Shown: piece by piece, positions 43,148 to 52,286 of the stretch
Numbering within the stretch: position 1 is the first letter of the stretch
Layout: each line of letters begins with the position of its first letter
Origin: Maritalea porphyrae
GTDB lineage: Bacteria; Pseudomonadota; Alphaproteobacteria; Rhizobiales; Devosiaceae
Assembly: GCF_030159895.1 (NCBI RefSeq)
Contig: NZ_BSNI01000002.1
Span: 123,930-187,929 of the forward strand
Reading direction: 5' to 3'
DNA: 64,000 bases
Translations under genes and position numbers: made by a program
Notes under the pieces: generated by a model
What the model was told of the DNA's origin: nothing
The model's input: the letters and a program-made list of their open reading frames with translations, nothing else
The model's database searches: none

Positions 43148-43423
43148 AATCTCTCCTAAAAACCTATCGCGAGATATAATGGTTTCGCCTGTTGCGAGCA
43201 ACCGGACATTGCGCCTCATTGCAATCACGTTTTGGTGCCGACCAGATGGTAAAAAACTTCATCTCACCCACTTGCCCATCGTTCGATTTGATGGTTAGGT
43301 GCCCCTCCTTCATTGATTTCTCTTTGTTGAGTCACCACCTCAGTACATTGTTTTCACGTGATCAACCCCAAAAGGTTGGCCGCGTTGCGTTCCCTCCAAG
43401 AACAAATTTTGAAAGTCGCAATA

Positions 43424-44620
43424 ATGAATCTCGAAATTGTCAAATACTCCCTGATATTGGGCCTTATGAATGCCATTAGCGCATTTGCCATCGATATGTA
43501 TTTGCCCGCTATGCCCACCATGGCGTCCGACCTTGGTGCACCGATTTCCTCTGCTCAATTGACCTTGACCGTGTACTTTTTGGCCTTTGGCGTTGCGCAA
43601 TTATTCTGGGGGCCCTTGAGCGACATGTTTGGCCGCAAGCTTCCGATCTATTTGGGATTGGGGCTGTTTTTCGCTGCATCAATCGGCTGCGCATACGCAC
43701 AAGACATCGAAACCCTCATTGTATTGCGCTTCATTCAAGGGGTTGCCGCCGCTGGCCCAATGTCGATCCCGCGCGCCATTATTCGCGATCTCTATACCGG
43801 CCAAAAAGCCACCCGCATGATGTCAACTTTGATGCTGGTATTTTCGGTCTCGCCAATGCTTGCGCCATTGCTTGGCTCATTCGTTATGGAACCTTTTGGC
43901 TGGCGCGGCGTATTCTTTGCCATTGCGGCATGCACGATCCTGTCGCTGGTGATGGTTGGCACATTGCTGCCAGAAACGCTCAAGCCTTCTGACCGCCGTC
44001 CCTTTGATATGCGCACCATGTTTCAAAGCTTTGGCATTTTGCTTAAAGACATGAACTATCTCAGCCTCACCTTCATTGGTGGGTTGGGCATGGCCAGTTT
44101 CTTCACGTTTTTGGGCAGCGCAAGCTTCGTCTATATGGAGCATTTCGGCCTCGACCCAACCCAGTTCGCTATCGCTTTTGCCGCCAATGCAGCTGGCTTT
44201 TTCGTCACCTCGCAGTTTGCGGCAAACCTGATGGGCATTGCCGGGCCGAAGAAGCTGATCTTTGTGGCCACCATTGGCTATGCGATTATGGTCGGCGGCT
44301 TGCTCAGCATTTTCGCGCTTGGCATGGGCACCTTGCCGATCATGATCGCCATGTTCATTGTTGCCAACGGCTTCATGGGGCTAATCATTCCAACATCGAT
44401 GGTGTTAGCATTGGAAGATCACGGACCAATTGCTGGCGCAGCGGCTTCACTCGGCGGCACCCTGCAAATGCTCTCTGGCTCCTTGGCCATGGCGATTTCT
44501 GCCATGTTCTTTGATGGCACGCCAGTGCCAATGCTGGTGGTGATTGTTGCATGCGCGCTGGGCGCGCTTGCTTTAGCAATTATGTCCAATAGACGCGGCA
44601 CACCGGCAATTGCCGAATAA
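43424..44620 (+). CDS. Bcr/CflA family multidrug efflux MFS transporter
   Basis: 398 residues from ATG 43424; an in-frame GTG at 43358 is possible. Twelve transmembrane segments; the MFS loop-2 motif is GPLSDMFGRKLPI, and MNAISAFAIDMYLPAMPTMASDLG near the start with AIDMYLPA is diagnostic of the Bcr/CflA (DHA1) family. Exports drugs (bicyclomycin-type) in exchange for protons. No regulator gene nearby. Ends at a strong bidirectional terminator. Confidence 0.9.
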   Translation: MNLEIVKYSLILGLMNAISAFAIDMYLPAMPTMASDLGAPISSAQLTLTVYFLAFGVAQLFWGPLSDMFGRKLPIYLGLGLFFAASIGCAYAQDIETLIVLRFIQGVAAAGPMSIPRAIIRDLYTGQKATRMMSTLMLVFSVSPMLAPLLGSFVMEPFGWRGVFFAIAACTILSLVMVGTLLPETLKPSDRRPFDMRTMFQSFGILLKDMNYLSLTFIGGLGMASFFTFLGSASFVYMEHFGLDPTQFAIAFAANAAGFFVTSQFAANLMGIAGPKKLIFVATIGYAIMVGGLLSIFALGMGTLPIMIAMFIVANGFMGLIIPTSMVLALEDHGPIAGAAASLGGTLQMLSGSLAMAISAMFFDGTPVPMLVVIVACALGALALAIMSNRRGTPAIAE

Positions 44621-44621
44621 C

Positions 44622-44652
44622 AAAAGGCCGCCCCGAGGGGCGGCCTTTTTTT
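44622..44652. terminator. Bidirectional rho-independent terminator (efflux pump / pyruvate carboxylase)
   Basis: GGCCGCCCC and GGGGCGGCC form a nine-base-pair stem with A-run on the left and T-run on the right, so it serves both convergent genes. Confidence 0.93.
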
Positions 44653-44672
44653 CAATTACTATAAGGGGCTGA

Positions 44673-47600
44673 TTAGCCTTCGAAACGCACCAGCAAGTCT
44701 TTTGCGTCGATTTGATTGCCCGGCTGCACATGCACTTCAGCCACAACGCCATCGATTTCTGCGTGGATCGCGGTTTCCATTTTCATCGCTTCGATGGACA
44801 ACAACACATCGCCTGCAGTCACTTCTTGCCCCGGCTTAACTGCAAGGGTTGAAACAACACCTGGCATTGGCGCGCCAACATGCAGTTGATTGCCCACTTC
44901 AGCTTTTGGCCGAACAACAATCTCAGATGCCATTGAGCGATCAGGAACAGAGACTGAGCGTGGCTGGCCGTTCAATTCGAAGAACACCCGCACCATACCC
45001 TTTTCGTTTGGCTTGGATTGGCCCACCAATTGCACCACCAAGGTCTTGCCTTTGGCAATGTCCACCAGCGCTTCGTCGCCCGCTTCCAACCCATAGAAGT
45101 AAATTGGTGTCGGCAAAACTGAAGTTGGCCCATATGTATCAAGCGCCTTCATGAAATCGGTGAAGACTTTCGGGTACATCAGGTATGATGCCAGCTCAAA
45201 ATCGTTGATGGTGTGCCCTGTAAGCTCCTCAACTTCTTTGCGTTTCGCTTCAAGATCAACTGGCTCCAAATAAGCGCCGGGGCGCTTATCCATAGGCGCT
45301 TTGCCTTTAAGCACTTTTTCTTGCAGCGCCTTCGGGAAACCGCCAGGAGGCTGACCTAAATCGCCAGCAAAGAAGCCAACCACTGATTCTGGGAATGCCA
45401 CTTCGCGGTTCGGGTCTTCCACATCGGCACGGTTCAGACCTGATGACACCATGGAAAGCGCCATATCGCCCACCACTTTGGACGATGGGGTCACTTTGAC
45501 GATGTCACCAAACATCTGGTTCACATCAGCATAGGTTTGTGCCACTTCGTGCCAACGAGATTCAAGGCCCAAAGAACGCGCTTGCTCTTTGAGGTTGGTG
45601 AATTGACCGCCCGGCATTTCGTGCAAGTAAACTTCAGAAGCGCCAGAGCGCAAATCGCTTTCAAACGCACGATATTGGGTACGTACCGCTTCCCAATAGA
45701 AGGAAATCTCACGGATTGTTTTCGCGTCGAATTCTGGGTCACGTTCTGTGCCGCGAAGCGCTGCCGCAAGCGAACCTAAGCAAGGCTGCGATGTGGTGCC
45801 AGAAAACGCATCCATTGCCGCATCAACCGCATCAACACCTGCATCCACCGCCGCGAGAACCGTAGCAGATGCCGCACCAGAAGTATCATGCGTGTGGAAG
45901 TGGATCGGCATGCCGACCTCTTCCTTCAAGGTCGAAATCAGCTTTTTCGCCGCTGCTGGTTTGAGCAATCCGGCCATATCTTTTAGGCCCAACACATGTG
46001 CGCCAGCCGCTTCAAGCTCTTTGGCCAACCCCACATAATATTTCAGGTCATACTTGGCGCGGTCAGGGTCTAGCATGTCGCCGGTGTAACAAATGACGCC
46101 TTCACACACTTTGTTGGCTTCAATCACCGCGTCCATTGAAACGCGCATGTTTTCGACCCAGTTCAAGCAGTCAAATACACGGAAGATATCAATCCCGCCC
46201 TTAGCTGCCTGCTCGACAAAGAATTTGACCACATTGTCCGCATAGTTGGTGTAGCCAACACCGTTCGAGCCGCGCAGCAACATTTGCGTCATGATGTTTG
46301 GCGCTTCTTCGCGGATGATCGCAAGGCGCTCCCACGGATCTTCGGTCAAGAACCGCATAGAGACGTCAAACGTTGCGCCGCCCCAACATTCAAGCGACAG
46401 CAAGTTTGGCATACCATGCGCATATGCGCTGGCGATCTTTGTAATGTCGTTGGTCCGCATCCGCGTCGCCAACAAGCTTTGGTGACCGTCGCGCATGGTT
46501 GTGTCGGTGAACAGCACGCGTTTTTGCGCCTTCATCCAATCAGCAACGCCTTTTGGCCCTTCGCGTTCTAAAACCTGACGCGAGCCTTCAAGCACCGTCA
46601 ATGGTTCAAACGTCGGCACCTTTGGCGCTGCAGCATCCGCAGGCGGCATCGGCCGGTTCTTTACCTCTGGGTGACCATTCACGGTCACATCTGCAACGTA
46701 AGTCAGCAGTTTGGTGGCTGTGTCACGACGCTTGGGGAAGTTGAACAGCTCAGGCGTGTTATCGATAAAGCGAGTTGTGTAGCTATTGTCCTGAAAACTT
46801 GGGTGCGAGATAATGTTCTCAAGGAAATTCAGGTTCGTGGTCACGCCGCGAATACGAAACTCGCGCAAAGCACGATCCATCCGCGCAATCGCATCTTCTG
46901 GGGTTTGCGCCCAACAGGTCACTTTTTCCAAAAGCGGGTCATAATAGCGCGTGATCACCGCACCAGAATAGGCAGTACCACCGTCAAGACGCACACCAAA
47001 ACCCGTCGCGCCGCGATAAGCGGTGATCCGACCATAATCTGGAATAAAGTTTTCTTCCGGATCTTCTGTGGTCACCCGGCACTGCAAAGCGTGGCCATTC
47101 AGCTTGATGTTTTTCTGGGTCGGCACACCGCTGTCTTCATCGCCAATTTTTGCGCCTTCCAATATCCGGATTTGCGCTTTAACGATATCGATCCCGGTCA
47201 CCTCTTCAGTAACCGTATGCTCCACCTGAATACGTGGGTTTACTTCAATAAAGTAAAACTCGTCACTATCGGCATCCATCAAAAACTCAACAGTGCCCGC
47301 GCCGCGATATCCGGTGGACTTGCCAAGCTTGATTGCAGCTTGCGTCAGCGCTTCGCGCACCTCGTCGCTTAAATAGGGTGCGGGCGCGCGCTCCACCACT
47401 TTTTGGTTGCGACGTTGCACCGAACAATCACGCTCATAAAGATGCACCAAGTTGCCATGGCTATCGCCAATCAGCTGCACTTCAACGTGACGCGCGCGCT
47501 CAACCAGCTTTTCAAAGTACATTTCGTCTTTGCCAAACGCCGCTTTAGCCTCGCGCTTTGCTTCTTCAACTTCAGCCCGCACAGCCGCTTCGTCGCGGAT

Positions 47601-48116
47601 GGTACGCATGCCGCGACCACCGCCACCCCAGCTGGCTTTCAGCATCAAAGGATAACCAACCTCTTCAGCCAACCGCACAACTTCGTCCATATCATCTGGA
47701 AGCGGGTCCGTTGCCGGCACAACAGGCACACCAGCGCCTTTTGCGATATTACGAGCAGCAACCTTGTTGCCCAAGGCGCGCATTGTTTCCGCTTTTGGTC
47801 CAATAAAGATAATGCCAGCTTCTTCACAAGCATCAACGAATTCTGGACTTTCAGAAAGTAGGCCATAACCTGGGTGAATGGCATCAGCGCCAGATAGTTT
47901 TGCAATACGGATATATTCGTCGATCTGCAAATAGGCCTCAACTGGCCCCAAACCCTGCCCGATCAAATAAGATTCGTCCGCCTTAAATCGATGCAATGCC
48001 AACTTGTCTTCTTCAGCAAAAACCGCAACGGTTTTGATGCCCATTTCGTTGGCCGCGCGGAACACGCGAATGGCAATTTCACTTCTGTTGGCGACGAGGA
48101 TTTTCTTGATCTTCAT
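44673..48116 (-). CDS. pyc: Pyruvate carboxylase
   Basis: 1147 residues, the full single-chain form. Domains in order: biotin carboxylase (ATP-grasp; SWGGGGRGMRTIRDEAA near residue 165, HVEVQLIGD), carboxyltransferase (TIM barrel; FTDTTMRDGHQSLLATRMRT split over strands, with metal-binding His and CLNWVENMRVSMD), allosteric region, and C-terminal biotinyl domain with the target Lys in EAMKMETAI. It makes oxaloacetate from pyruvate and bicarbonate, replenishing the TCA cycle. Monocistronic. Confidence 0.97.
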   Translation of the reverse strand: MKIKKILVANRSEIAIRVFRAANEMGIKTVAVFAEEDKLALHRFKADESYLIGQGLGPVEAYLQIDEYIRIAKLSGADAIHPGYGLLSESPEFVDACEEAGIIFIGPKAETMRALGNKVAARNIAKGAGVPVVPATDPLPDDMDEVVRLAEEVGYPLMLKASWGGGGRGMRTIRDEAAVRAEVEEAKREAKAAFGKDEMYFEKLVERARHVEVQLIGDSHGNLVHLYERDCSVQRRNQKVVERAPAPYLSDEVREALTQAAIKLGKSTGYRGAGTVEFLMDADSDEFYFIEVNPRIQVEHTVTEEVTGIDIVKAQIRILEGAKIGDEDSGVPTQKNIKLNGHALQCRVTTEDPEENFIPDYGRITAYRGATGFGVRLDGGTAYSGAVITRYYDPLLEKVTCWAQTPEDAIARMDRALREFRIRGVTTNLNFLENIISHPSFQDNSYTTRFIDNTPELFNFPKRRDTATKLLTYVADVTVNGHPEVKNRPMPPADAAAPKVPTFEPLTVLEGSRQVLEREGPKGVADWMKAQKRVLFTDTTMRDGHQSLLATRMRTNDITKIASAYAHGMPNLLSLECWGGATFDVSMRFLTEDPWERLAIIREEAPNIMTQMLLRGSNGVGYTNYADNVVKFFVEQAAKGGIDIFRVFDCLNWVENMRVSMDAVIEANKVCEGVICYTGDMLDPDRAKYDLKYYVGLAKELEAAGAHVLGLKDMAGLLKPAAAKKLISTLKEEVGMPIHFHTHDTSGAASATVLAAVDAGVDAVDAAMDAFSGTTSQPCLGSLAAALRGTERDPEFDAKTIREISFYWEAVRTQYRAFESDLRSGASEVYLHEMPGGQFTNLKEQARSLGLESRWHEVAQTYADVNQMFGDIVKVTPSSKVVGDMALSMVSSGLNRADVEDPNREVAFPESVVGFFAGDLGQPPGGFPKALQEKVLKGKAPMDKRPGAYLEPVDLEAKRKEVEELTGHTINDFELASYLMYPKVFTDFMKALDTYGPTSVLPTPIYFYGLEAGDEALVDIAKGKTLVVQLVGQSKPNEKGMVRVFFELNGQPRSVSVPDRSMASEIVVRPKAEVGNQLHVGAPMPGVVSTLAVKPGQEVTAGDVLLSIEAMKMETAIHAEIDGVVAEVHVQPGNQIDAKDLLVRFEG

Positions 48117-48212
48117 GGACGAGGTCGATCCTTTGTTCGTGGGGTTTAGCCTTTTTGCTCTTTACTTGGAGTGGTGGGGGTCACGCCAAACAAAGTGTAG
48201 TTCGGTGCCTGA

Positions 48213-48623
48213 TTATCGGCACAAATGATTTGAAAGATGCGAGATGTCATATCCAGCACCTGCCGCAGCATCGATGATTTCTTGTGCGTCTTGCTTGCCT
48301 GCTTGGCTTAATGCCCAAAGCGTTGTTGAACGTGTGCCGGAGCGACAATATGCCAATACTGGCTCATCTCCTGCAAACGCGGCTTGTGTTTGGGTAATCA
48401 TTTCAGGTGAAACACCCTCGCGGCCCATTGGGATTTCAACGAAATTCAAACCTGCAGCTTCTGCCGCCGCTTTGATTTCAGCGGACGCAGGTTGGTCCGG
48501 CGCCTCGCCGTCTGGGCGGTTATTGATGATGGTTTTAAAGCCCGCCTGTTTGATCGCCTCAATATCCTCGACAGATATTTGCGGGCTAACACTCACCCGA
48601 TCATTGATCTTTTTAAGTTCCAT
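48213..48623 (-). CDS. TIGR01244/DUF442 family phosphatase-like protein
   Basis: 136 residues from ATG 48623, with AGGAG seven bases upstream. The fold is a dual-specificity-phosphatase-like domain with P-loop VLAYCRSGTRSTTLWAL (CRSGTRS), the 'beta-lactamase hydrolase-like' family that in other species precedes BLH sulfur dioxygenases. It may be a sulfur-metabolism phosphatase or sulfurtransferase-like protein. No BLH or sulfide dehydrogenase gene is nearby here. Confidence 0.85.
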   Translation of the reverse strand: MELKKINDRVSVSPQISVEDIEAIKQAGFKTIINNRPDGEAPDQPASAEIKAAAEAAGLNFVEIPMGREGVSPEMITQTQAAFAGDEPVLAYCRSGTRSTTLWALSQAGKQDAQEIIDAAAGAGYDISHLSNHLCR

Positions 48624-49047
48624 CAAGGGTCTCCTATTATAGGCTGCGCAGCATCAATACCGGGTTATAGGCGGCAGTTTTAAGTTTTAGCAAGCGCTGT
48701 GCGCACCAAAAACAATCGCAGCAAAGAAATAAAGTTACAATTTAGTCTAACCTGCCGAAAAATCCGTGTTTTCCGGTAGATTTTGCATAAAATTTAGGCA
48801 GCATTCATCCCAAAGGATAATAGGCCAATTAGACAAGCTGCGCCAAGTCAGCCGGGCGAATTAAAGCGATCAGTTGCAAATTCGCCGCCTCCAACGCGCG
48901 CACCGCATCCTCTGACCGCGCAATAACAAGGACAACGCCCACAATTTGCGCACCGCGAACGATAGTCACTACATAAACAAAGAAAGAGCCAACGCAAGTT
49001 TCACCTTGCGCCGGCCCTTTCCAAATCAAACTTCTTATTGTTCTTCG
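48624..49047. other. 424-base spacer with a terminator and a possible PRTase-like remnant
   Basis: A short minus-strand open frame (48829-49029) has a C-terminal part GAQIVGVVLVIARSEDAVRALEAANLQLI that reads like the last strands of a phosphoribosyltransferase-type domain, but no intact gene is present. The ABC operon terminator (48986-49017) sits inside that frame, so translation of it as a gene is unlikely. The rest (48627-48830) shows nothing. Confidence 0.5.
48986..49017 (-). terminator. Rho-independent terminator after the betaine-type ABC operon
   Basis: On the minus strand GGGCCGGCGCAAG pairs along 13 positions with CTTGCGTTGGCTC; three positions are G-U wobbles, which pair in RNA. 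Loop GTGAAA and a T-rich tail (TTTCTTTGTTT) follow. It is about 30 bases after the ATPase stop. Confidence 0.82.
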
Positions 49048-50076
49048 CTAAACCGCCGAGCTATGTCGCGCTAGCGCCTTAATCACTTGCTTTGCCGTCA
49101 AGCGCCCGATTTGCGTGCCATCTTCGGTGTTCACGCCCACCCAATCATGCTCCGCAAACAAAGGCAAAACATCTTCACAACACGCGCCAACTTGTACGGC
49201 TGATGCGCATCGCTCAAACTCACCCTTTTCCATGATGGTTTGCACATGGATTGCCCGCGCGCGATTCACATCGGCCACGAATTCTTCCATATGGGCGTTG
49301 GCTGGGTTCAACACGACTTCTTCTGGTCGGCCCGATTGGATCACCGCACCGTCTTGCAACACAGTGACTTGATCACCAATTTTAAGCGCTTCATCAAAAT
49401 CATGGGTGATGAACAAAATGGTCTTGTTGAGATCTTTTTGTAGCGCCAACAATTCGTCTTGCATGCCTGAGCGAATAAGAGGATCAAGCGCTGAAAAAGC
49501 TTCATCCATCAACAAAATGTCCACGTCCATTGCCAACGCACGCGCCAAACCGACGCGTTGTTGTTGACCACCAGACAATTGGTGCGGCCGCGATTGCTCA
49601 TAGCCATCAAGCCCAACTTTCGCGATCCATTCTTCAGCGGTTGCAAGGCGCTGCTTTTTCTCAACACCTCGGATTTCGAGCCCGTAGGCCACATTATCCA
49701 AAACCGAGCGATGTGGCAGCAGACCAAATTTTTGAAACACCATTGCTATTTCGGTACGTCGAAATTCGCGCAACTGCTCCATGTCCATATCAAGGACATT
49801 TCGACCATTGACCAAAATCTCACCAGCAGTTGGATCAATCAACCGGTTCACATGGCGGATCAGGGTAGATTTGCCAGAGCCTGACAGCCCCATCACCACA
49901 TGCAATTCGCCTGCGCGCACATCTAAGTCGACATTATTGAGGCCAATCACATGTCCGGTTTCAGCTTGCAGCTCATCCTTAGACCGTCCAGCCTGCAATT
50001 GCGTCAGCACATCGTCAGGTTCGGGGCCAAAGATTTTTGTGACCCCACGCATTTCAATTTTCAAATTTTCACTCAT
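49048..50076 (-). CDS. proV: Glycine betaine/choline-type ABC transporter, ATP-binding protein (ProV/ChoV)
   Basis: 342 residues. Walker A GLSGSGKSTLI, signature LSGGQQQR, Walker B DILLMDEAFSALD, and the N-terminal extension EMRGVTKIFG..DEL typical of the QAT (glycine betaine/choline) ATPases. Tandem CBS-like C-terminal domain, as in OpuA/ProV. It starts at an ATG overlapping the permease stop by one base (TAATG). Powers uptake of the substrate bound by the two OpuAC-type proteins. Confidence 0.92.
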   Translation of the reverse strand: MSENLKIEMRGVTKIFGPEPDDVLTQLQAGRSKDELQAETGHVIGLNNVDLDVRAGELHVVMGLSGSGKSTLIRHVNRLIDPTAGEILVNGRNVLDMDMEQLREFRRTEIAMVFQKFGLLPHRSVLDNVAYGLEIRGVEKKQRLATAEEWIAKVGLDGYEQSRPHQLSGGQQQRVGLARALAMDVDILLMDEAFSALDPLIRSGMQDELLALQKDLNKTILFITHDFDEALKIGDQVTVLQDGAVIQSGRPEEVVLNPANAHMEEFVADVNRARAIHVQTIMEKGEFERCASAVQVGACCEDVLPLFAEHDWVGVNTEDGTQIGRLTAKQVIKALARHSSAV

Positions 50077-50945
50077 TAGCGTGCCCCTGACAATCCAATT
50101 TGCGCCTGCAATTGCTTGCCATACGCTTGAGTGATCCGATCAAATATGATCGCCAACACCACAATGCCTAGACCCGCAAAGACACCGCGGCTCACTTCCA
50201 GTCGGCCAATACCTTGCAGCACTTGATAGCCAAGGCCGCCAGCACCAATCATTGAGGCAATCACCACCATGGCCAAAGCCATCATGGTGGTCTGGTTTAT
50301 CCCAGCCAAAATGGTGGGCAGTGCTAAAGGAATTTGCACACCGAAAAGGCGCTGTCTTGGGCTGGCGCCAAACGCTTGCGCAGCTTCAAGCACATTGGGT
50401 TCAACCTGCCGAATGCCCAAATCGGTCAAGCGCACCAAAGGCGGCGCAGCATAAACAATGGTTGCCAACAGGGCTGGAATTTTTCCAGGTCCAAAAATCA
50501 TCACCGTTGGGATGAGATAAACGAAGCTTGGCATGGTTTGCATCAAATCCAAGATGGGCGTCACGATTTTGCGCACCAACGAGGACCGAGCCATAACGAT
50601 GCCCATTGGAATCGAAAATACAATCGCGGTGACCGTTGCTGAAATCATCAGCGCCATGGTCTTAACGCTGTCTTCCCACAATTCCATCAACCCCATAAAC
50701 ACAAGACCGATCACCACAACGATTGGCAAAGTCACTTTTCGCGTGGCGCCATAGGCAAGGCCCGCCAACAGCGCAATGATCAGCCACCAAGGCATCATCA
50801 GCAAAAATCGCTCGATTGTGTTGAGCATAACCAACAGCGGATAAGCCGCTGCTTCAAACGCGTCACCCCAATGTTTGACGACCCAATTGAGCCCATCATC
50901 AATCCAGATGCGCAATGGCCGTGTATTGAATAGTTCAGGAAACAT
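50076..50945 (-). CDS. proW: Glycine betaine/choline-type ABC transporter, permease (ProW/ChoW)
   Basis: 289 residues with about six transmembrane segments and the ABC permease motif around EAAQAFGASPRQRLFGVQIPLALPTILAG. Long N-terminal stretch before the first helix, as in ProW. It is downstream of the second binding protein, with a 75-base spacer that holds a stable stem-loop (50965-50999). Confidence 0.92.
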   Translation of the reverse strand: MFPELFNTRPLRIWIDDGLNWVVKHWGDAFEAAAYPLLVMLNTIERFLLMMPWWLIIALLAGLAYGATRKVTLPIVVVIGLVFMGLMELWEDSVKTMALMISATVTAIVFSIPMGIVMARSSLVRKIVTPILDLMQTMPSFVYLIPTVMIFGPGKIPALLATIVYAAPPLVRLTDLGIRQVEPNVLEAAQAFGASPRQRLFGVQIPLALPTILAGINQTTMMALAMVVIASMIGAGGLGYQVLQGIGRLEVSRGVFAGLGIVVLAIIFDRITQAYGKQLQAQIGLSGAR

Positions 50946-50964
50946 TCACTTCACCCCAATAGCA

Positions 50965-50999
50965 CAATTCGGCCAGGCGTTTTGCGCCCAGCCGAATTG
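50965..50999 (-). promoter_or_regulatory. Intercistronic stem-loop between proX and proW
   Basis: CAATTCGGC and GCCGAATTG (outer nine base pairs) and GGGCG/CGCC (inner) form a strong hairpin in the 75-base spacer between the binding-protein and permease genes. No T-run follows, so it is not a terminator; it may protect the upstream binding-protein message from decay. Confidence 0.7.
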
Positions 51000-51020
51000 C
51001 AGTTTTGTTAGTTCACCAGC

Positions 51021-52031
51021 TTAAAGAGCTGATTTGATTTTCTCTGCTGTCTCAGCATCAACCCAAGATGTCCAAACATCTTGTTCTGTTTTGAGGAAAT
51101 TTTCAGCCGTCTCTTTTGCGCCAGCTTTGTTTTCCGCACCCCAGTTGAGCATCTGAGAAATCTGCACATTGTTCAAAGAAACTTTGCCCAAATACTCAAA
51201 CACCATTGGTGCTTCCTCTGACAACCAGCTTGAAGTCGCAACAACTACAGGTGGCGTTGCAAATGCGCTCTTGCGCTTCGGTGTACAAGCTGAATCTGTA
51301 TTACAGTTCCAAACCTCTGCATCATAAGCAGGCATTTCAAGCTGCACCATATCGTACTTACCCATGATGGCTGTTGGCCCCCAATAGTAAAATACAATCG
51401 GCTGCTCACGCTCAAACGCCCGAATGATAGAAGCGTCTAGGTTGCCACCAGAACCCGGTGAAAACAGATTAAAGCTCTCTTCAAGCTCATAAGCTTCAAA
51501 CAATGCTGCGTTGGCAATCTCACAACCCCAACCTGGAGGGCACGAATAAAAACGGCCTTGGCTTGGATCGTCTGGGTCTTTGAACAAATCTTTATGCGCA
51601 GGCAGATCTTCAACTTTTTTCAGATCAGGATTTGCATCTGCCACATATTTGGGGATCCACCAGCCCTCAACAGCACCGTCAGATATTGCCAGCCCTGCAG
51701 GTTTCACAGCACCATCAGCAATGCCCTTGTCCCACGCTTCTTGAATGGTGCCAGTCCACATTTCTGGCGCGATCGCTGGGCGACCCTTTGCCAGCATGGA
51801 CGCAGAAGTTGGCACGGTATCGCCAGCAACAACTTCAACGTTACACCCATAACCTTTTTCCAAAATCGTTGCGTGAATATGTGCCAAAGCCGCAGCAGAA
51901 GGCCAATTCATTTCCGCAATATCGATTTTTCGATCCGTGTCGCACGATGCGGCAAGGGCCGCAGGTGCAAACCCAGCTACGCCAGCAACAACAATTGCGC
52001 TCGCCAACATTTTTGTAATTTTTGCTCTCAC
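51021..52031 (-). CDS. proX: Glycine betaine/choline-type ABC transporter, substrate-binding protein 1 (OpuAC fold)
   Basis: 336 residues from GTG 52031 (GGGAGA upstream). Signal peptide ending near ALA-A28. The OpuAC fold: an N-lobe motif IAEMNWPSAAALAHIHATILEKGYG, tryptophans that can form the betaine cage (EMWTG, WIPKYVA), and the C-lobe motif EEAPMVFEYLGKV. Two Cys near the start and a pair in CPPGWGC suggest disulfides. First gene of the transport operon, 255 bases after the second binding-protein gene, which lies upstream on the same strand. Confidence 0.9.
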   Translation of the reverse strand: MRAKITKMLASAIVVAGVAGFAPAALAASCDTDRKIDIAEMNWPSAAALAHIHATILEKGYGCNVEVVAGDTVPTSASMLAKGRPAIAPEMWTGTIQEAWDKGIADGAVKPAGLAISDGAVEGWWIPKYVADANPDLKKVEDLPAHKDLFKDPDDPSQGRFYSCPPGWGCEIANAALFEAYELEESFNLFSPGSGGNLDASIIRAFEREQPIVFYYWGPTAIMGKYDMVQLEMPAYDAEVWNCNTDSACTPKRKSAFATPPVVVATSSWLSEEAPMVFEYLGKVSLNNVQISQMLNWGAENKAGAKETAENFLKTEQDVWTSWVDAETAEKIKSAL

Positions 52032-52286
52032 GCGTTTTCTCCCAAATAGTTTTCGCGATTAGCCAGAGCATAAACACCACAATTTGGCGCGTCAAACCAA
52101 GCGCGCGAACAAAACTGTGTGAACAAAACAAGAAAACTGTAGACTTGGAATAATACTTAATCGCACAAATAATTATGATGTATTCTATGTTGATCACAAG
52201 GTCAAAAAAATATAAGTCACCAGCACCGACAAGTTCTATTTGTCAGCACTATATACCTATATTTTTACTTAATAAATACTTGAGTT

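Noticed and set aside
42383..43159. 258-codon plus-strand open frame
   Set aside because: It lies antisense to ispG, whose frame has all family motifs; the antisense translation is rich in Arg/His and has no family resemblance.
46671..47372. 233-codon plus-strand open frame
   Set aside because: Antisense shadow of pyruvate carboxylase, where the minus strand has complete conserved domains.
52032..52286. Osmoregulated or riboswitch-like leader between the two binding-protein genes
   Set aside because: The spacer is AT rich with no clear inverted repeat or box; it most likely just holds a promoter.
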